The notes under the pieces were generated by a model. It did not search any database, was not told the origin of the DNA, and saw nothing but the letters and a program-made list of their open reading frames with translations. Shown piece after piece: positions 30,253-38,957 of a DNA stretch of 64,000 nt. The DNA lies in contig JACRPO010000009.1 of NCBI GenBank assembly GCA_016223165.1, positions 558,001 to 622,000 of the forward strand, given 5' to 3'. A program made the position numbers and the translations under genes. Each line of letters begins with the position of its first letter. Position 1 is the first letter of the stretch. This DNA is from Burkholderiales bacterium (GTDB taxonomy: Bacteria; Pseudomonadota; Gammaproteobacteria; Burkholderiales; Burkholderiaceae_C).

Positions 30253-31194
30253 ATGGCTTCGACATCGTCACCCTCTCGGCGCCGGGCAGAGCGGCAGGGC
30301 CCTGCTGCCTCGATGACGGCCGCCAGGCGCCGTGGCCTCTCGCTCGTGGAGATGGTGATCTCGATCGCCCTCATCGGCACCATCGCCGTGATGGCCACGC
30401 CGCTGCTGCGCCTGCCGCTGGCCGCCTGGGGCGACGCCTCGCGCCGCGCCGACCTGACGCAGGCCGCCGCCGCCGTGCACAGCCAGCTCGCGCAGGACCT
30501 GCAACGCGCGTTGCCCGGCAGCGTGCGGCGGCGCGCGCTGGGCGGGCGCGAGGTGCTGGAGATGCTGGAGGTGCGCGCCGAGGGCCGCTACCGATCAGGT
30601 ACCGGCGGCGCCGGCGTCTGCCCGGTGGCCTGCGCCGCGCCGGCCAGCCGCGATGCCTTGCAGCTGGGCTGCACCGATGCCTGCTTCACGAGCCTGGGCC
30701 TGCTCGAGGGCGACCCCCCGGTGGGCGGCTCCGACTGGGTGGTGGTGCTGGGCGGCGCGGCGCCCGACCCCTACCTCGGCGGCAACGTCGCGGTGCCGGG
30801 CGGCGTCAAGACGCGGCTGACCGATGTCGCCGCGGCGCCCGAGGGCCAGCGCGTGCGCCACGGTGCGCACAACTTCGTCGCCGGCTCCGCCGAGCGCCGC
30901 TTCTACATCGTCTCGACGCCGATCACCTGGGACTGCAACCCCGCGGCACGCACGCTCAGGCGCCTGAGCGGCTACCCGGTCACCGCGGTGCAGGCCCTGG
31001 CGCCGGTGGGCGCCACCTCCAACGTGGTCGTGAGCGACATCGTCAGTGCCTGCCAATGGCTGCTGCAGCCGGGCACGGGGGCGATCGGCAGCACGCTCCT
31101 GGCGCGCCTGCAGCTCGAACGCAGCGCCCCCGGGGCGACGCAGCCCGAGCGCCTCGAGCACGTGGCGCAGTTCGCGCTGGCACCGCGGCGATGA
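30253..31194 (+). CDS. mshO: MshO-like minor pilin
   Basis: 313 residues if the ATG at 30253 is used (GAAGG upstream); the ATG at 30313 would give a shorter, more usual leader MTAARRRG. The mature start is LSLVEMVISIALIGTIAVMA with Glu at +5. The C-terminal domain includes RFYIVSTPITWDCNP and VSACQWLLQPG, as in MshO/PilW-like pilins. Stop overlaps the next start (ATGA). Confidence 0.8.
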   Translation: MASTSSPSRRRAERQGPAASMTAARRRGLSLVEMVISIALIGTIAVMATPLLRLPLAAWGDASRRADLTQAAAAVHSQLAQDLQRALPGSVRRRALGGREVLEMLEVRAEGRYRSGTGGAGVCPVACAAPASRDALQLGCTDACFTSLGLLEGDPPVGGSDWVVVLGGAAPDPYLGGNVAVPGGVKTRLTDVAAAPEGQRVRHGAHNFVAGSAERRFYIVSTPITWDCNPAARTLRRLSGYPVTAVQALAPVGATSNVVVSDIVSACQWLLQPGTGAIGSTLLARLQLERSAPGATQPERLEHVAQFALAPRR

Positions 31195-31667
31195 ACGCGG
31201 AGATGAACACGGAGATGAACGCGATCATCCGCCCCAGGCGGCCCGAGCGCGGCGTCTCCAGCGTGCTCGTGCTGGCCATCCTCGTGACCCTCGGTTCTCT
31301 GGCCGTGCACGCCACCGGCCTCGTCACCGGTGCGCTCGGCGACGACAGCCGCGCCATCGCGCAGGCACGCGCCGCCGCGGCCGCCGAGGCCGGTCTCGAG
31401 TGGGGCCGACATCGCGTGCTCGTGCCGGCGACACCGGTGTGCACTCCGGCGCTGACCCTCAATGCACTGCCCGGAACACTGCAAGGCTATGCCGTGACGG
31501 TGCGCTGCACGGCCGGCCCGCTGCTCACCGACGGCGGCGCGCCGCTGCGCCGCTACCAGCTGGTGGCCACGGCGTGCAACCTGCCGGCCGCGGGCGCCTG
31601 CCCCAATGCCGCCACCGCCGCCGGCGACTATGTGCAGCGCACGGTGCAGGTCGTGCTGCACCGCTGA
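31191..31667 (+). CDS. mshP: MshP-like membrane protein
   Basis: 158 residues. The start is repetitive (MNAEMNTEMNA), followed by PERGVSSVLVLAILVTLGSL, a membrane helix without Glu at +5, and a stretch ARAAAAAEAGLEWGRHRV typical of MshP/PilX proteins. Four cysteines lie in the periplasmic part. It is the last gene of the canonical msh order seen here; no mshQ follows. Confidence 0.75.
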   Translation: MNAEMNTEMNAIIRPRRPERGVSSVLVLAILVTLGSLAVHATGLVTGALGDDSRAIAQARAAAAAEAGLEWGRHRVLVPATPVCTPALTLNALPGTLQGYAVTVRCTAGPLLTDGGAPLRRYQLVATACNLPAAGACPNAATAAGDYVQRTVQVVLHR

Positions 31668-31801
31668 TGCTTCACCCTCTGTGCCCGCGGCTCGGCGCGC
31701 GCGGCGGCGATCCTCACCCGCCGGCGAATTGACGGGCAGCGCACGGGCTATTCAGCCCTTCGCCGGCAACCGCGCCGCCTAGGATCGCCCTAGGTGCATC
31801 C

Positions 31802-34276
31802 ATGACCGACCTCGCCTCCCCGCCCCTGACCCTGCTGCCTCCGGCCGCCGAAGGCTTCGCCTGGCCGACGCCGGAGCTGCCGAACTACCCGCCAGCCACG
31901 GCGGCGATGGCGCCGCTGGCGTGCCAGGTGGAGGGCAACAACGGCAAGGTCATCCCCGGCCGCCTGATGTGGATGGACATGGCTCAGGGCCTCATCCAAC
32001 TCGCCGTGGCCGGCACGCGCGCGCCGCTGACGCTGCGCTTCGACCAGTTCCGCCGCCTGCGCCTGCTGGACCCGCTCGCCCCCGCCGCGCATCCCGATGG
32101 CGGCGGCATCGTCTCCGACATCGAGCACCCGACCATCCCCTTCTCCGTGCACTTCGCGCACGGCGCGTACTGGCAGGGCCAGACGCTCAGCGCGCGCGAA
32201 GATGCGATGGGCCTGTTCCTCTTCGAGCCGGTGGACGCGCACGGCACCGTGCGCCGCACCTTCGTGCCGGCGAGCGCCTTCACGCGCATCGAGATCGGCA
32301 AGCGCATCGGCGAGGTGCTCATCGAGCAGCACGCGGCCACGCCGGCACAGGTGCAGGCCGCCCTCGTCGAACAGCAGGACCTGCGCGAGCGCAAGCTGGG
32401 CGACCTGCTGATCGTGCACGAGATCATCAGCGCCGACGAGCTCAACACCGCCATCGAGCAGCAGGCGAAGATGCCGATGGTGCGCATCGGCGAAGCGCTG
32501 GTGGCCCTGGGCTTCATCACCGAGCCGCAGCTCGAGGAGGCGCTGGCGCAGCAGCGCCAGGACCGCGGCGTGCCGCTCGGCGAGCTGCTCGTGCGCAAGG
32601 GTTTCGTCTCGCGCACCGACCTGCAGATGGCCCTGGCGCGCAAGATGGGCTACCCGATGGTCGACGTGCGGCAGTTCCCCGCCGACATCGACGCCGTCGC
32701 GCGCCTGCCCTACGCGGTGGCCGGGCGCCTCGGCGCCTTGCCGCTCATCCTGCGCGCCTCGCGCCTCGTGGTGGCGATGGAAGACCCGACCAGCCGCGCC
32801 GCGCTGGAGGAGATCGAGTTCGCCGCCCGCTGCAAGGTGCTGCCGGTGCTCGCCCATGCCGGCGAGCTGCACGGCGCCATCGAGCGCGCCTACGAGAAGA
32901 TCGGCGCCGGCGGCCGCGGCAGCATCGACGCCGAGTCGCTGATCGACTTCGAGCCCGGCGACGCGAGCAAGCTCGCCGCCACGCTGGAGCGCAGCGACGG
33001 CGAGGACGACGAGGGCCCGTCGATCGAGCAGAGCGACAACTCGCTCGTGCGCCTGATCAACAGCATGATCCTCGAGGCGCACTCGCAGGGCGTGTCCGAC
33101 ATCCACATCGAGTGCCCGGCCGGGCGCTACAAGGTGCGCATCCGCTTCCGCAAGGACGGCGTGCTGCGTCCCTACCTCGAGCTGCCGCCCAGCTACCGCA
33201 ACGCGCTGATCGGGCGGCTGAAGATCATGTGCGACCTCGACATCAGCGAGAAGCGCAAGCCGCAGGACGGGAAGATCAACTTCGGCAAGTTCGTGAACGG
33301 CTCGCGCCTGGAACTGCGCGTGGCCACCATCCCCACCAGCGGCAACTGCGAAGACGCGGTGCTGCGCCTGCTGGCCGGCAGCCGCGCCATCCCTATCGGC
33401 GACCTGCAGATCGCGCCGGCCGTCCTCGAGCGCTTCAAGATCGCGGTCGCCAAGCCCTACGGCATGGTGCTGTGCGTCGGCCCCACGGGCTCGGGCAAGA
33501 CGACGACGCTGCACTCGGCGCTGGCGCACATCAACACGCCCGAGCGCAAGATCTGGACCGCCGAGGACCCCGTGGAGATCACGCAGCCGGGCCTGCGCCA
33601 GGTGCAGGTGAACCCGAAGATCGACTGGACCTTCGCCAAGGCGCTGCGCGCCTTCCTGCGCGCCGACCCGGACGTGATCATGGTCGGCGAGATCCGCGAC
33701 AAGGAAACCTCGCAGGTGGCGATCGAAGCCTCGCTCACCGGCCACCTCGTGCTCAGCACGCTGCACACCAACAGCGCCGCCGAGACGGTGACGCGGCTGC
33801 TCGACATGGGCATGGACCCGTTCAACTTCGCCGATGCGCTGCAGGCCGTGCTGGCGCAGCGCCTCGTGCGCCGCCTGTGCACGAAGTGCCGCACCAGCGA
33901 ACCGGCCAGCATCGACTGGCGCGACGAGCTGCTGCACGACTACCGCCACGTGCTGCAAGGCGTGGAAGGCGCGCCCGACGACGACACCGTGCTCGCCGGT
34001 TGGACCCAGCGCCACGGCGGCGGCGAGGGCCGGCTGCTGAAATACCGTTGCGCCGGCTGCGACCAGTGCGGCGGCACCGGGCTGCGCGGACGCGTCGGCC
34101 TGCACGAGCTGATGACGGTCACGCGGGGTTTGCGCCACCTGATCCAGACCGGCGCGCGCAGCGACGACCTGCTGCGGCACGCGCTGGCGGACGGCACGCG
34201 CACGCTGCGCCAAGACGGCATCGAGAAGGTCTGGGCGGGGCTCACCTCCATCGAGGAAGTGCGGGCGAACTCGTAG
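31802..34276 (+). CDS. GspE/PilB-type ATPase with N-terminal extension and two MshEN repeats
   Basis: 824 residues, much longer than MshE (571). Residues about 40-165 form an extra domain of unclear type (perhaps PilZ-like: GNNGKVIPGRLMWMDMAQG). Two MshEN-type repeats follow (IGKRIGEVLIEQHAATPAQV and RIGEALVALGFITEPQLEEA), then the ATPase with Walker A GPTGSGKTTTLHSA, Walker B DPDVIMVGEIRD and LSTLHTNSAAE. Cysteines CTKC and CAGCDQC could bind zinc. It lies 134 bases after mshP. It may be a second assembly motor for this pilus or belong to another type IV system; which is not decided by sequence. Confidence 0.85.
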   Translation: MTDLASPPLTLLPPAAEGFAWPTPELPNYPPATAAMAPLACQVEGNNGKVIPGRLMWMDMAQGLIQLAVAGTRAPLTLRFDQFRRLRLLDPLAPAAHPDGGGIVSDIEHPTIPFSVHFAHGAYWQGQTLSAREDAMGLFLFEPVDAHGTVRRTFVPASAFTRIEIGKRIGEVLIEQHAATPAQVQAALVEQQDLRERKLGDLLIVHEIISADELNTAIEQQAKMPMVRIGEALVALGFITEPQLEEALAQQRQDRGVPLGELLVRKGFVSRTDLQMALARKMGYPMVDVRQFPADIDAVARLPYAVAGRLGALPLILRASRLVVAMEDPTSRAALEEIEFAARCKVLPVLAHAGELHGAIERAYEKIGAGGRGSIDAESLIDFEPGDASKLAATLERSDGEDDEGPSIEQSDNSLVRLINSMILEAHSQGVSDIHIECPAGRYKVRIRFRKDGVLRPYLELPPSYRNALIGRLKIMCDLDISEKRKPQDGKINFGKFVNGSRLELRVATIPTSGNCEDAVLRLLAGSRAIPIGDLQIAPAVLERFKIAVAKPYGMVLCVGPTGSGKTTTLHSALAHINTPERKIWTAEDPVEITQPGLRQVQVNPKIDWTFAKALRAFLRADPDVIMVGEIRDKETSQVAIEASLTGHLVLSTLHTNSAAETVTRLLDMGMDPFNFADALQAVLAQRLVRRLCTKCRTSEPASIDWRDELLHDYRHVLQGVEGAPDDDTVLAGWTQRHGGGEGRLLKYRCAGCDQCGGTGLRGRVGLHELMTVTRGLRHLIQTGARSDDLLRHALADGTRTLRQDGIEKVWAGLTSIEEVRANS

Positions 34277-34317
34277 TTCGTCCGCTCGGGTCTCCACCAG
34301 GCGAGTCGCTGCCAAGA

Positions 34318-34336
34318 GTCCGCGTCTGGCGCGGAC
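34318..34336. terminator. Hairpin GTCCGCG-TCTGG-CGCGGAC
   Basis: A perfect 7-bp stem and five-base loop in the 96-base gap between the convergent ATPase and EF-hand genes, suitable as a shared transcription end, although no T tract is present. Confidence 0.4.
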
Positions 34337-34372
34337 CTGCCGCGCCAGGGCGTGCGGTGACTCCAGCCGCGC

Positions 34373-34873
34373 TCAGGCGGCCTGCTGCAGCGTCGAGCCG
34401 CCGTAGTTGGCGACGACGCTGTACTGCGACGCCAGCGCCAGCAGCATGCGCAGGTCGCGGTCGTTGAGCGTGGCGCCGGACGATGCCGCGGCCGTGGCGG
34501 TGCCTTCTCCATCCTCTTCACCGTCGGCCGCAGTGGCGCCGCTTGGCGGGGGCGGCGGCGGCATGCCGCGCATCCCCTGCTGGCCTTCGAGCGGCGCGCC
34601 TGGCTGCGCGGGCGGCGCCATGTTCTGCACCGCGGCGGCGAACTCGTCGCTCGACACGTTGCCGTCGCCGTCACCGTCCAGCGCCTTCAGCATGGCCTCG
34701 GCGCTGATCGAGACGGTGCTCGACGCCGACGAGCCGAGCGCTGACTCGATTTCGCCGAGGTCGATGCTGCCGCTGCCGTCGCCGTCGAGCTTGTCGAACA
34801 GCTGCCGCTGCATCTGCACGGGGTTGGGTCGTGGCATGCCGCCGCACGGCGACACGCTGGAGAGGGAGCTCAT
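34373..34873 (-). CDS. EF-hand calcium-binding protein
   Basis: 166 residues with two EF-hand loops, DGDGSGSIDLGE and DGDGDGNVSSDE, separated by about 37 residues, then a Pro/Gly-rich stretch (GMPPPPPPSG) and a helical C-terminus with LALASQYSVVANYGG. No obvious signal peptide is seen, although N-terminal MSSLSSVSPCGG is short and could be secreted by another route. The ATG at 34873 has GAAGGA upstream; longer frames to 35077 lack support. Function unknown; a calcium-responsive surface or regulatory role is possible. Confidence 0.78.
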   Translation of the reverse strand: MSSLSSVSPCGGMPRPNPVQMQRQLFDKLDGDGSGSIDLGEIESALGSSASSTVSISAEAMLKALDGDGDGNVSSDEFAAAVQNMAPPAQPGAPLEGQQGMRGMPPPPPPSGATAADGEEDGEGTATAAASSGATLNDRDLRMLLALASQYSVVANYGGSTLQQAA

Positions 34874-35137
34874 GATGAGGTTTCCTTCGAGGGAGTGAAC
34901 ACGGCGGATTGCCGCGTCGCCCATTGTTCGAAGGGCTCGTTTGCCGAGTGTGAACCGCCCATGTCGGCACCGACACAAAGGCCCTTGCGAGCGCACGAAC
35001 AGCAGACACTTCCGGGCGCTGTTCCGAGGACCGCGATGGCGCGGCGCAGGAACATGCCGGCCGCAGCGGCGCAGCACATCCCCTGGGGACCGCCCCGCGC
35101 AAGCGCGGCCGAACCTCTGCCTTCTGCCGGGCGCCCT

Positions 35138-36082
35138 TCACGCCACCCGACCCCACGCCCCCATCACCGCCTGCATCCGCGTCGCCAGCGCCTGCGGTTC
35201 CTTCAGCCAATCGAAGTGCCCGAGCGGCCCCGGCCCCTCGAAGCGCTCGATCCTGTCCTCGCCGACGCCGGCGAGCTGCAGCAGGTGCGCCGTGGCCGCG
35301 TGTGGCGCGTAGGTGTCGTGCGGCAGGCACAGCGAATGCACCGGAATGCCGCGCGCGGCCGCCGATTGCGGCTCGAGCAGGTTGAGCCCCTTGATCTCGA
35401 AGCGGCCGAGGCGCGCGAGCAGCGCCCACTCGCTGATCAGCGTGCGCGACTGGCGGCCGCCGAACCCGACGAGGTGGCCGGGAAAGTAGCCGAGCAGCGG
35501 CCCGCTCACGCGGTGCGCGGCCAGCACGACACGCAGCAGCGCGCGCAGCCGCGGCGAGAAGAAGCGCAGCGTCGGCGTGCCCGAGGCCACGGTGATCACG
35601 CCGGCCAGACCCGGCACCGCCGGCGCGCGCGCCATCAGGCCGAGGTGGCCGCCGAGCGAGTGGCCGATCACGACCACGGGGCGGCCGTGCAGGTGCGTGC
35701 GCAAGGCCGCGATGCCGCCCTGCACCTCGTGTTGCAGGAGATCGAGGTAGCCCCAGTCGACACCGCGCGCGGCGCGCACCGGGCTGGCGCCGCCGCCGCG
35801 CCACTCGGCCACGCCGGTGGGCGTGCCGAGCTGTGCCAGGGCTTCGGCCAGCCGGCGGTAGGCGCCGGCGGGCACGCCGAGCGCCGGCAGCACCAGCGCC
35901 GCCGGTGCGGTGGCGAGTTCCGGTGCCGCATCGAGCGCCGTCCCGGTCGCCGCATCGCGCCCCGCCTCGGTGGTCGCGTCGCGCCCCGTCTCGGCGGCTG
36001 CGTGATGGGCCGCGTGATCGGCCGCGTGATGGGCCGCCGGCCAGAACGCGAGCGGCGCCGAGTGCCCATGCGCCGCCGCCAT
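35138..36082 (-). CDS. Alpha/beta hydrolase (serine esterase-like)
   Basis: 314 residues. The nucleophile elbow is VIGHSLGGHLG (Ser). Candidate acid and His lie in LPHDTYAPH and GPLGHFDWLK. The N-terminal 50 residues are low complexity, with repeated HAADHAAHHAA and GRDATTEAGRDAATG units, so the start may lie after them; 36082 is the first ATG that does not run into the next gene. It resembles predicted alpha/beta hydrolases COG4757-like; substrate unknown. It stands between an EF-hand gene and a 5'-nucleotidase gene on the same strand. Confidence 0.78.
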   Translation of the reverse strand: MAAAHGHSAPLAFWPAAHHAADHAAHHAAAETGRDATTEAGRDAATGTALDAAPELATAPAALVLPALGVPAGAYRRLAEALAQLGTPTGVAEWRGGGASPVRAARGVDWGYLDLLQHEVQGGIAALRTHLHGRPVVVIGHSLGGHLGLMARAPAVPGLAGVITVASGTPTLRFFSPRLRALLRVVLAAHRVSGPLLGYFPGHLVGFGGRQSRTLISEWALLARLGRFEIKGLNLLEPQSAAARGIPVHSLCLPHDTYAPHAATAHLLQLAGVGEDRIERFEGPGPLGHFDWLKEPQALATRMQAVMGAWGRVA

Positions 36083-36209
36083 CGGCAGGCGCTCGACGCC
36101 GGGCGGCGCCGGCCTCGTGCCGGCGGCCGATGAACCAGGGTCTGTCGACACTACGGGAAGGCTCGTGCCGCGGCTGCGCCGCGCGCCTTGAAGGTGCCTG
36201 CTTGCCGAG

Positions 36210-37124
36210 TCACACGGGCTCCCCGCCCTCATTGCTCACGCCGCAGGCCACATGCCCGGCCGGCACGTGCGGGGCCGCGTTCTCGATGTGCCCGGTCTGG
36301 TCGTCGAAGAAGAAGTCGGGCTCGAACTCACGCAGGAACGCTCCCTTGGGCAGGCCGCCGAGGAACATCGCCTCGTCGACCTGGATGCGCCAGGCCATCA
36401 GCGTGCGGATGGCGCGCTCGTGCGCCGGCGCGCTGCGCGCCGTGACGAGCGCGGTGCGCAGCTGCATGGTGGCCGCCGGCTCCTGCTGCAGGCGGTGCAG
36501 CGCCTCGAGCAGCGGCTTGAAGGGGCCGGGCGCGAGCGGCGTTTCCGCGTGCTCGCGCTCGTGGTGCTGGAAGGCGGAGAGGCCGTCGCGCTGGAAGACG
36601 CGCTCGGCTTCGTCGCTGAAGAGCACGGCGTCGCCGTCGAAGGCGATGCGCACCTCGAACGGGTGCGCCGCCGAGGCGCGCGCGCTGTCGGGGTAGACGC
36701 GCGCGGCGGGCACGCCGGCGGCGAGCGCGCTGCGCACGTCGGCCTCGTTGGTGCTGAGGAAGAGGTTGGCCGCCAGCGGCTTGAGGTAGCGCCAGGGCGG
36801 CTGGCCGCGCGTGAAGACGCCGCGCTCGAGCGTCAGGCCGTAGTGCTGCACCGAGCGGAAGACGCGCATGCCCGAGACCGGGTCGTTGCGCGACAGGATC
36901 ACCACCTCGACGCGCGCCTGCCCGCCCTGGTTGAAGGCGAGCAGCTTGTTGACGAGCGAGAAGGCGACGCCGGGCCGCGCCGGCTGCTCCAGGCGCTGCA
37001 TCTGCAGCTGCATATAGGCGCGGTCGTCCTCGGCCTCGAAGAGACGGTTCTCCTCCTCGAAGTCGAAGAGCGCGCGCGAGCTGATGGCGACGACGAGACG
37101 GCCTTCGAGGCTGGCGGCGGACAT
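36210..37124 (-). CDS. 5'-nucleotidase (cytosolic NT5C1/DUF1002-type, PF06189 family)
   Basis: 304 residues. The N-terminal VVAISSRALFDFEEENRLFE, VILSRNDPVSGMRVF, LFLSTNEADVRSAL and IAFDGDAVLFSDEAE segments match the bacterial 5'-nucleotidase family that resembles mammalian cytosolic 5'-nucleotidase I. The DGD and late FEPDFFFDDQTGHIE motifs fit a HAD-like phosphatase core. It would release nucleosides from nucleoside monophosphates. Starts with ATG at 37124. Confidence 0.85.
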   Translation of the reverse strand: MSAASLEGRLVVAISSRALFDFEEENRLFEAEDDRAYMQLQMQRLEQPARPGVAFSLVNKLLAFNQGGQARVEVVILSRNDPVSGMRVFRSVQHYGLTLERGVFTRGQPPWRYLKPLAANLFLSTNEADVRSALAAGVPAARVYPDSARASAAHPFEVRIAFDGDAVLFSDEAERVFQRDGLSAFQHHEREHAETPLAPGPFKPLLEALHRLQQEPAATMQLRTALVTARSAPAHERAIRTLMAWRIQVDEAMFLGGLPKGAFLREFEPDFFFDDQTGHIENAAPHVPAGHVACGVSNEGGEPV

Positions 37125-37504
37125 GTCGGCAGCGATGGTAGCGGCCGGCCGCGGAGCGGCCGCGCGAGCCGCGGTCCGACATCGCGATGGCTTCGCGTCC
37201 GACACCGTGCAGTCACATCCGCGTGCCACGATCTTGCGTAGGTGGAGCGCATGCGCCACCCCCGTGGCACCGCAACCGCCCGAGGCCCGCACCATGAACC
37301 CCCGCCCCGCCACCGCCGCCGCCCGCATCGCCGCTGGGGACCGATCGGACCGGCCCGCCCGACCGGTGAGCGCGGGTGACATGCCCGGCAACCTCTCCTG
37401 GATGTACCGCAGCGAGGCGTTCGCGGAGGACCTGCTGGAGCTCGTCGCCCCGCTGCCACAATGGCGCGAAGGTGCGCCGCAGGGGTGGCCGCAGGGAGTT
37501 CGCG
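37125..37504. other. 380-base intergenic region without recognised feature
   Basis: The gap lies between the divergent 5'-nucleotidase and DUF2796 genes. It must hold both promoters. I looked for a Zur-type operator (GTTATA-TATAAC) because of the downstream zinc-type cluster and did not see one. A plus-strand open frame from about 37294 overlaps the DUF2796 gene and looks spurious. Confidence 0.4.
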
Positions 37505-38125
37505 ATGGACGCGATGGGTGGACGGGCGCGCAAGGTGAAGGTCTTCGCCGCCGGGCTGGCGGCGACGGCACTCTGGGCGGGCACCTCGGCGGCCTGCGCT
37601 GGCAAGGCGCATGAACATGGCGTGGCGCGGCTGGACATCGGCGTCGAGGCCGGGCTCATCACGCTGAGCCTGGACGTTCCGCTCGAGGGCCTCGTCGGCT
37701 TCGAGCGCGCCCCCCGCACCGATGCCGAACGCGCCGCCGTGACTGCGGCGCTGGCGCGCTTGCAGGAGGCGGACAAGCTGGTGCGCATCGACAGCGCCGC
37801 CGGCTGCGGTGCCGGCAAGGTGGAGCTCGTCGCGCCGGTCTGGGGCGTGGGCGGGGCGTCCCCCGCAGCGGCGGCCGCTCCTTCGGGCTCGGCGCCACCG
37901 GCCAAGCCGGCCGACGGCGGTGTGCCCGCCAAGGACGGGCACGGGGATCTCGAGGCGACCTACGAATTCCGTTGCAGCAATGCGCCCCGCGCCAACCAGG
38001 TGGAACTCGGCCTGTTCGAGGCTTTCGCGCGTCTCAAGCGCATCGAGGTGCAGGCGGTCATGCCACGTGGGCAGATGAAGGTGGTGCTGCGCCGGCCGCA
38101 GACGCGCGTCGGCCTGGCACGCTGA
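37505..38125 (+). CDS. DUF2796 protein (ZrgA-like periplasmic metal-binding protein)
   Basis: 206 residues with a signal peptide (VFAAGLAATALWAGTSAACA) and an early HEHG motif (KAHEHGVARLDIGVE). The middle has an Ala/Pro-rich insert and the end the typical LFEAFARLKRIEVQAVMPRGQ segment. DUF2796 proteins occur with ABC transporters; in Vibrio cholerae the ZrgABCDE system of this type takes up zinc. GGGAG lies before the ATG. It heads a four-gene cluster with an ABC ATPase, a permease and a DUF3299 protein. Confidence 0.82.
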   Translation: MDAMGGRARKVKVFAAGLAATALWAGTSAACAGKAHEHGVARLDIGVEAGLITLSLDVPLEGLVGFERAPRTDAERAAVTAALARLQEADKLVRIDSAAGCGAGKVELVAPVWGVGGASPAAAAAPSGSAPPAKPADGGVPAKDGHGDLEATYEFRCSNAPRANQVELGLFEAFARLKRIEVQAVMPRGQMKVVLRRPQTRVGLAR

Positions 38126-38177
38126 GCGGCGGGCACTCCGTGTGCGCGACATGCCCGAGGTGGGTCGCGTTGCCCGC

Positions 38178-38957
38178 ATGACGACGGCCGCGCTGCTCGA
38201 GGTCCGGCAACTGCGCTTTGCCTGGCCGGGCGAGCCCGCTGACATCCTCGCGCTCGAGGGCTTCGCGCTCGCCGCCGGCCGCCGGCTCTTCGTGCACGGG
38301 CCGAGCGGCTGCGGCAAGAGCACCCTGCTCGGCCTGCTCGCCGGCGTGCTCGTGGCGCGCGCCGGTGAAGTGCGGCTGCTCGGGCACGACTGGGCACGGC
38401 TGCCGGCCGCCGCGCGCGACGCGCGTCGGGCCGACCACGTCGGCGTGATCTTCCAGCAGTTCAACCTGCTGCCCTACCTGAGCGCGCTCGACAACGTGCT
38501 GCTGCCCTGCCGCTTCTCGCGGCGGCGCGCCGAGCGCGCCTCGGCCGCAGGCGCCGGCGACGGCGCCGCGGGGGCGGGGGATCCGATGGCGGCAGCGCGC
38601 CGCCTGCTGCAGCGCGTGGCGCTGCCCGAGGCCTTGTGGTCGCGGCCAGCGCGCCTGCTCAGTGTCGGCCAGCAGCAGCGCGTGGCGGCGGCGCGCGCGC
38701 TCATCGGCGCACCCGAGCTCATCATCGCCGACGAACCCACCTCGGCGCTCGACGCGGCGCTGCGCGACGAGTTCATGGCCCTGCTGCTCGGCGAGTGCGC
38801 CGCCAGCGGCGCCTCGCTCGTCTTCGTCAGCCACGACGAGCGCCTGGCCGCCGCCTTCGACGAACGGCTGGACCTGCCGCAGGCCAACCACGCGCTGCTT
38901 TCGGCGCTGCGTTCAACGCTGCCTTCAGCGCTGCCTTCGAGCGAGGCCGGCGCATGA
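38178..38957 (+). CDS. ABC transporter ATP-binding protein (LolD/MacB type)
   Basis: 259 residues. Walker A GPSGCGKSTLLGLLAG, Q-loop IFQQFNLLPYLSA, signature LLSVGQQQRVAAARAL, Walker B ELIIADEPTSALD and His switch FVSHDER are all present. The signature has LSVGQQQ instead of LSGGQ, as in some LolD-like proteins. An Ala/Gly-rich insert (ERASAAGAGDGAAGAGD) sits before it. It pairs with the permease whose start overlaps its stop (ATGA). A GTG at 38142 is an alternative start. Confidence 0.92.
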   Translation: MTTAALLEVRQLRFAWPGEPADILALEGFALAAGRRLFVHGPSGCGKSTLLGLLAGVLVARAGEVRLLGHDWARLPAAARDARRADHVGVIFQQFNLLPYLSALDNVLLPCRFSRRRAERASAAGAGDGAAGAGDPMAAARRLLQRVALPEALWSRPARLLSVGQQQRVAAARALIGAPELIIADEPTSALDAALRDEFMALLLGECAASGASLVFVSHDERLAAAFDERLDLPQANHALLSALRSTLPSALPSSEAGA

